A stretch of DNA of 64,000 nucleotides from CAZLQF01 sp964561545. GTDB lineage: Bacteria; Bacteroidota; Bacteroidia; CAILMK01; CAYYUA01. The notes under the pieces were generated by a model. That model did not search any database, was not told the DNA's origin, and was given only the letters and a program-made list of their open reading frames with translations. Within the stretch, counting starts at the first letter, position 1. Every line of letters begins with the position of its first letter. Positions 61,218 through 64,000 of this stretch are shown here, in pieces. The position numbers and the translations under genes were made by a program. The stretch lies in NCBI GenBank assembly GCA_964561545.1, contig CAZLQF010000001.1, positions 186,001 to 250,000 of the forward strand. The letters are read 5' to 3'.

Positions 61218-64000
61218 TTAAGCTTCTTGATCTTCAGTTTTATCATTCCTAATCTTGGCCATGTAGTTAACCGTAGGCTTAATACCTGTATAGGTTAAAA
61301 GGCCATAAGATCGGTGATTGTCATTCATCAATTGAGCAACCTCGCTGTTGGGATCATTCAAGTCTCCAAATTTGATAGCATTAGCGGGACAAGCAGTTTG
61401 GCAGGCTGTTTTAACCTCACCGTCTTGTAGTGCCTCTCCTTTCTTTTTAGACTCAAGTTTAGCTGATTGAATTCTTTGTACGCAAAAGGAGCATTTTTCC
61501 ATAACACCCCTGCTTCTTACCGTTACATCAGGATTTAGGACCATTCTGCCCAAATCACTGTTTTGATTGTAGTCGAAGTTATCGTTTTCGGTATACTTGT
61601 ACCAGTTGAACCTCCTTACTTTAAAAGGACAGTTATTAGCACAATACCGTGTTCCGACACACCGATTGTAGATCTGCTGATTAATGCCTTCGCTACTGTG
61701 CGAAATAGCCGCAACGGGACAAACATTTTCACAGGGAGCATTATCGCAATGCTGGCACATCATCGGTTGGAAATTGACGTTAGGATTTTCGGGATCTTTG
61801 CTAAAATACCGGTCAATCCGTATCCAATGCATTTCTCTCCTCCTACGTACTTCCTGCTTGCCCACCACCGGCACGTTGTTTTCAGCCTGGCAGCTTATAA
61901 CACAAGCGCCACATCCTGTACAAGCATTCATATCGATGGCCATGGCCCAATGATGGCCTTTACCAAAATTGTAATCTTTGTACAAGCTTATTAAGTGATG
62001 AGAGGAATGCTGTGCCGATTTGGGATCTTTTTGATATTCAGTTTTAGAAGCTTCTCTGATCAAATCCCTATCTTCAATGTGATGATGGGTTTGGGTAGAA
62101 GCCAATTGGTACTGCTCACCTGTAGCCTGAAATGAAGCTCCGGTTGCATAATATTTAAAATTGTTGCTCGATACACTTATGAAGGGATAAGCGTTTTTGC
62201 CACGATTGTTAGCAACTTTACCATTTTCGGTTCCCAAGAACCTGCCATAGCCTACAGCCAAAGCAATGGTTCCATGGGGCTGCCCTGGTAAAGTAAATAC
62301 AGGAAGCTCTAATTTTTGCCCAGCAGCTGAGATTTGAATGACATCTTCATCACTCAATCCATTTTCTTCTGCCATTTTGGGAGAAACGCATGCATAATTA
62401 TCCCAGGTTACTTTGGATATGGGATCGGGGAATTCCTGAAGCCATGGATTATTGGCAGATTTACCTTCACGGATCCCAATTTTCTCGTAAAGTACCAGCT
62501 CAATCCCTGAAGCATTTTCGGATTGCTTTATGAGGGCATTGGCTTCTTTATTTAATTCCTTAGTAAAGTTGTTGTAAGCAGGTCCGTTGCTGTTCGAAGT
62601 TCTTCCAGCCATAGCCGTATCGGCTCCGTTACCGGCAGTAGTGTTGGGCTTGGCTTCAAATATGCCGTCATGCACGCATTTAATCCAGAAGTTGCGGAAA
62701 CTTCGCGTTTCTGAGCTTTCAGGATAAAGGTTTTGCTCCCAATAGCTTTTTACATAATCATGGTAGTCCTGATCGCTCCCTGACCATTTTAAGAGGCTTT
62801 CCTGTGCCGCTCGGGTATTAAAGATCGGCTGGATCGTAGGCTGGGAAAGACTGAAATACCCTAACTTGGGTTGCGCATCATTCCAGGCTTCCAGAAAATG
62901 ATGATCCGGACATACATAAGTGGCGTGCTTGGTTGTTTCATCCATATGATCATTGAAAGAAATAGAAAGCCCGACTTGCTTCAATCCTTCGGTAAACCGC
63001 TTAGAGTCAAAATAATCATAAGTAGGGTTCGAGCCATATACAATCAAGGCATCTACTTTGCCTTGGTTCATTTCATTCACCAGGTTAACCATATCTTCAT
63101 CATTGCCCTGCTTTTGAAGGGAAGCATGCTCAAAGTCTATGGTGCTGCCATAATTCTCCAATAGGGAATTAATTTTATTGGTAATCAGCTGAATGTTGTA
63201 ATCATTGCTGCCAGATACGACAATGCCTTTTCCTTTATTGGCCCAAAGTTCTTTAGCTGCTACTTTGATGGCATTGGCAGCCAAATCAAAATTTGGATTG
63301 GGCAACTGAGCGGCACCTGCTTTTTTAGCCACTTCATTGTACAAGGCAATAACAGCAAGGCCTTCCTGAGATGGTTTGACAGGAGCCCTAAAATCCGCAT
63401 TACTGCCGGTTAAGGTTAAAGTAGATTCGATCTGCATGTGGAAGGACATTTCGTTATACTTGTCGATGTTCCTTCCCTCTGCATATTTTTTGGTGAATTC
63501 TACCGGTGCAATCCACGTGCCGAGGAAATCAGCGTTGATCCCTACAATGGTCTTGGCTTTCTCAAATTTGTAATCGGGTATGTAAGGCTGGCCAAAGGCT
63601 TTTTGGTTAGCTTTGATAAGGGCATAAGAAGAGACCGGATCGTAAGTTATATGTTCGGTTGTTGGGTATTGCTTTTTAAAATCTTCAATTGCGCTTTTGG
63701 TAGAGGGGCTGTGGAGGGTATTGGAAAGAATGCGAATGTTACCACCACGGTCTGCAATTTCTTTTAATTTACTCGAGATCTCCTGATCAATAGATTCCCA
63801 GTCGGTCTGCTTTTTGTTCTTAGCAGGCGCCTTGAGCCTGGTATCATCATACAGGGAAAGAACAGAAGCCTGGTCTACAGCACTTGTGCCTCCATTGGTT
63901 AATGGGGACTTATTATTACCTTCTATTTTGATCGGCCTTCCTTCCCTGGTTTTCACCAATAAAGGCACCCCTTCATAGGAAGCAAATGAAGTCGCGGCAT
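61218..64000 (-). CDS. actB: Alternative complex III Fe-S/molybdopterin-like subunit ActB (5' end outside the window)
   Basis: The frame is open to the window edge (AATSFASYEGVPLLVKTREG at the boundary), so at least 927 residues are seen and the true start, with its expected Tat signal, lies beyond 64000. A GTG at 63968 is internal. The first 620 or so residues form a domain related to molybdopterin oxidoreductases without the metal cofactor. The C-terminal part holds four Fe-S motifs: CTGCGACVISC, CQHCDNAPCENVCP, CVGTRYCANNCP and CSFCVQRIQ with CQTACP. They would carry three 4Fe-4S and one 3Fe-4S clusters. actC follows by 12 bases. Confidence 0.93.
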   Translation of the reverse strand, partial: AATSFASYEGVPLLVKTREGRPIKIEGNNKSPLTNGGTSAVDQASVLSLYDDTRLKAPAKNKKQTDWESIDQEISSKLKEIADRGGNIRILSNTLHSPSTKSAIEDFKKQYPTTEHITYDPVSSYALIKANQKAFGQPYIPDYKFEKAKTIVGINADFLGTWIAPVEFTKKYAEGRNIDKYNEMSFHMQIESTLTLTGSNADFRAPVKPSQEGLAVIALYNEVAKKAGAAQLPNPNFDLAANAIKVAAKELWANKGKGIVVSGSNDYNIQLITNKINSLLENYGSTIDFEHASLQKQGNDEDMVNLVNEMNQGKVDALIVYGSNPTYDYFDSKRFTEGLKQVGLSISFNDHMDETTKHATYVCPDHHFLEAWNDAQPKLGYFSLSQPTIQPIFNTRAAQESLLKWSGSDQDYHDYVKSYWEQNLYPESSETRSFRNFWIKCVHDGIFEAKPNTTAGNGADTAMAGRTSNSNGPAYNNFTKELNKEANALIKQSENASGIELVLYEKIGIREGKSANNPWLQEFPDPISKVTWDNYACVSPKMAEENGLSDEDVIQISAAGQKLELPVFTLPGQPHGTIALAVGYGRFLGTENGKVANNRGKNAYPFISVSSNNFKYYATGASFQATGEQYQLASTQTHHHIEDRDLIREASKTEYQKDPKSAQHSSHHLISLYKDYNFGKGHHWAMAIDMNACTGCGACVISCQAENNVPVVGKQEVRRRREMHWIRIDRYFSKDPENPNVNFQPMMCQHCDNAPCENVCPVAAISHSSEGINQQIYNRCVGTRYCANNCPFKVRRFNWYKYTENDNFDYNQNSDLGRMVLNPDVTVRSRGVMEKCSFCVQRIQSAKLESKKKGEALQDGEVKTACQTACPANAIKFGDLNDPNSEVAQLMNDNHRSYGLLTYTGIKPTVNYMAKIRNDKTEDQEA

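Noticed and set aside
61218..63968. actB starting at GTG 63968
   Set aside because: The frame stays open to the window end and the family has a long N-terminal part, so the GTG is internal.

Overview
The window is AT-rich chromosomal DNA from a member of the Bacteroidota, most likely a free-living aerobic lineage near the Cytophagales. The evidence is an alternative complex III operon, a metalloprotease and a pseudogene with type IX secretion (T9SS) C-terminal sorting domains, a PorE-like TPR/beta-propeller/CRD/OmpA lipoprotein, DUF4175 and DUF3467 proteins, few Shine-Dalgarno leaders, and several promoters of the Bacteroidota form TTTG-N19..23-TAnnTTTG. The species cannot be named from sequence alone.

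Layout. Positions 0.2-13.5 kb hold lepA (minus). A plus-strand trio of fatty acid desaturase, DEAD-box-type RNA helicase and cold-shock protein follows, then a very large DUF4175 membrane/coiled-coil protein, a DnaQ-like exonuclease, and polA (minus). Positions 13.2-16.1 kb hold carA-eno-divIC (minus). Positions 16.2-33.3 kb are the fused str-S10-spc-alpha ribosomal block (rpsL to rplQ, minus), with a promoter in front of rpsL and a second one in front of infA. Positions 33.6-46.9 kb hold a DUF3467 gene and the block tRNA-Thr/Tyr/Gly/Thr, tuf, tRNA-Trp, secE, nusG, rplKAJL, rpoBC (minus). Positions 47.0-48.4 kb hold rpsU-xerC-hpf behind a clear promoter. From 48.5 to 64 kb come an acyl-CoA dehydrogenase, a decayed T9SS-exported protein gene, tRNA-Phe, a two-gene membrane Fe-S/heterodisulfide-reductase-like complex, a PorE-like OmpA lipoprotein, a secreted M43 metalloprotease, and the operon actB-C-D-E-F. 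actB runs off the window end.

How the genes work together. Two thirds of the window is the information-processing core: RNA polymerase, most ribosomal proteins, translation factors, SecY/SecE and tRNAs. The right-hand third sketches an electron route: acyl-CoA dehydrogenase -> (ETF, not in the window) -> membrane HdrDE/EtfD-like pair -> menaquinone -> alternative complex III -> cytochrome c or oxidase. The link between the first two steps is inference. The left part groups three functions that are classically cold-induced. I found no CRISPR array, insertion sequence, prophage or defence island. The most unusual items are the decayed T9SS gene, the possible ETF:menaquinone oxidoreductase, the cold trio, the rplL-rpoB intergenic hairpin, and a bL36 with a nearly dismantled zinc site.
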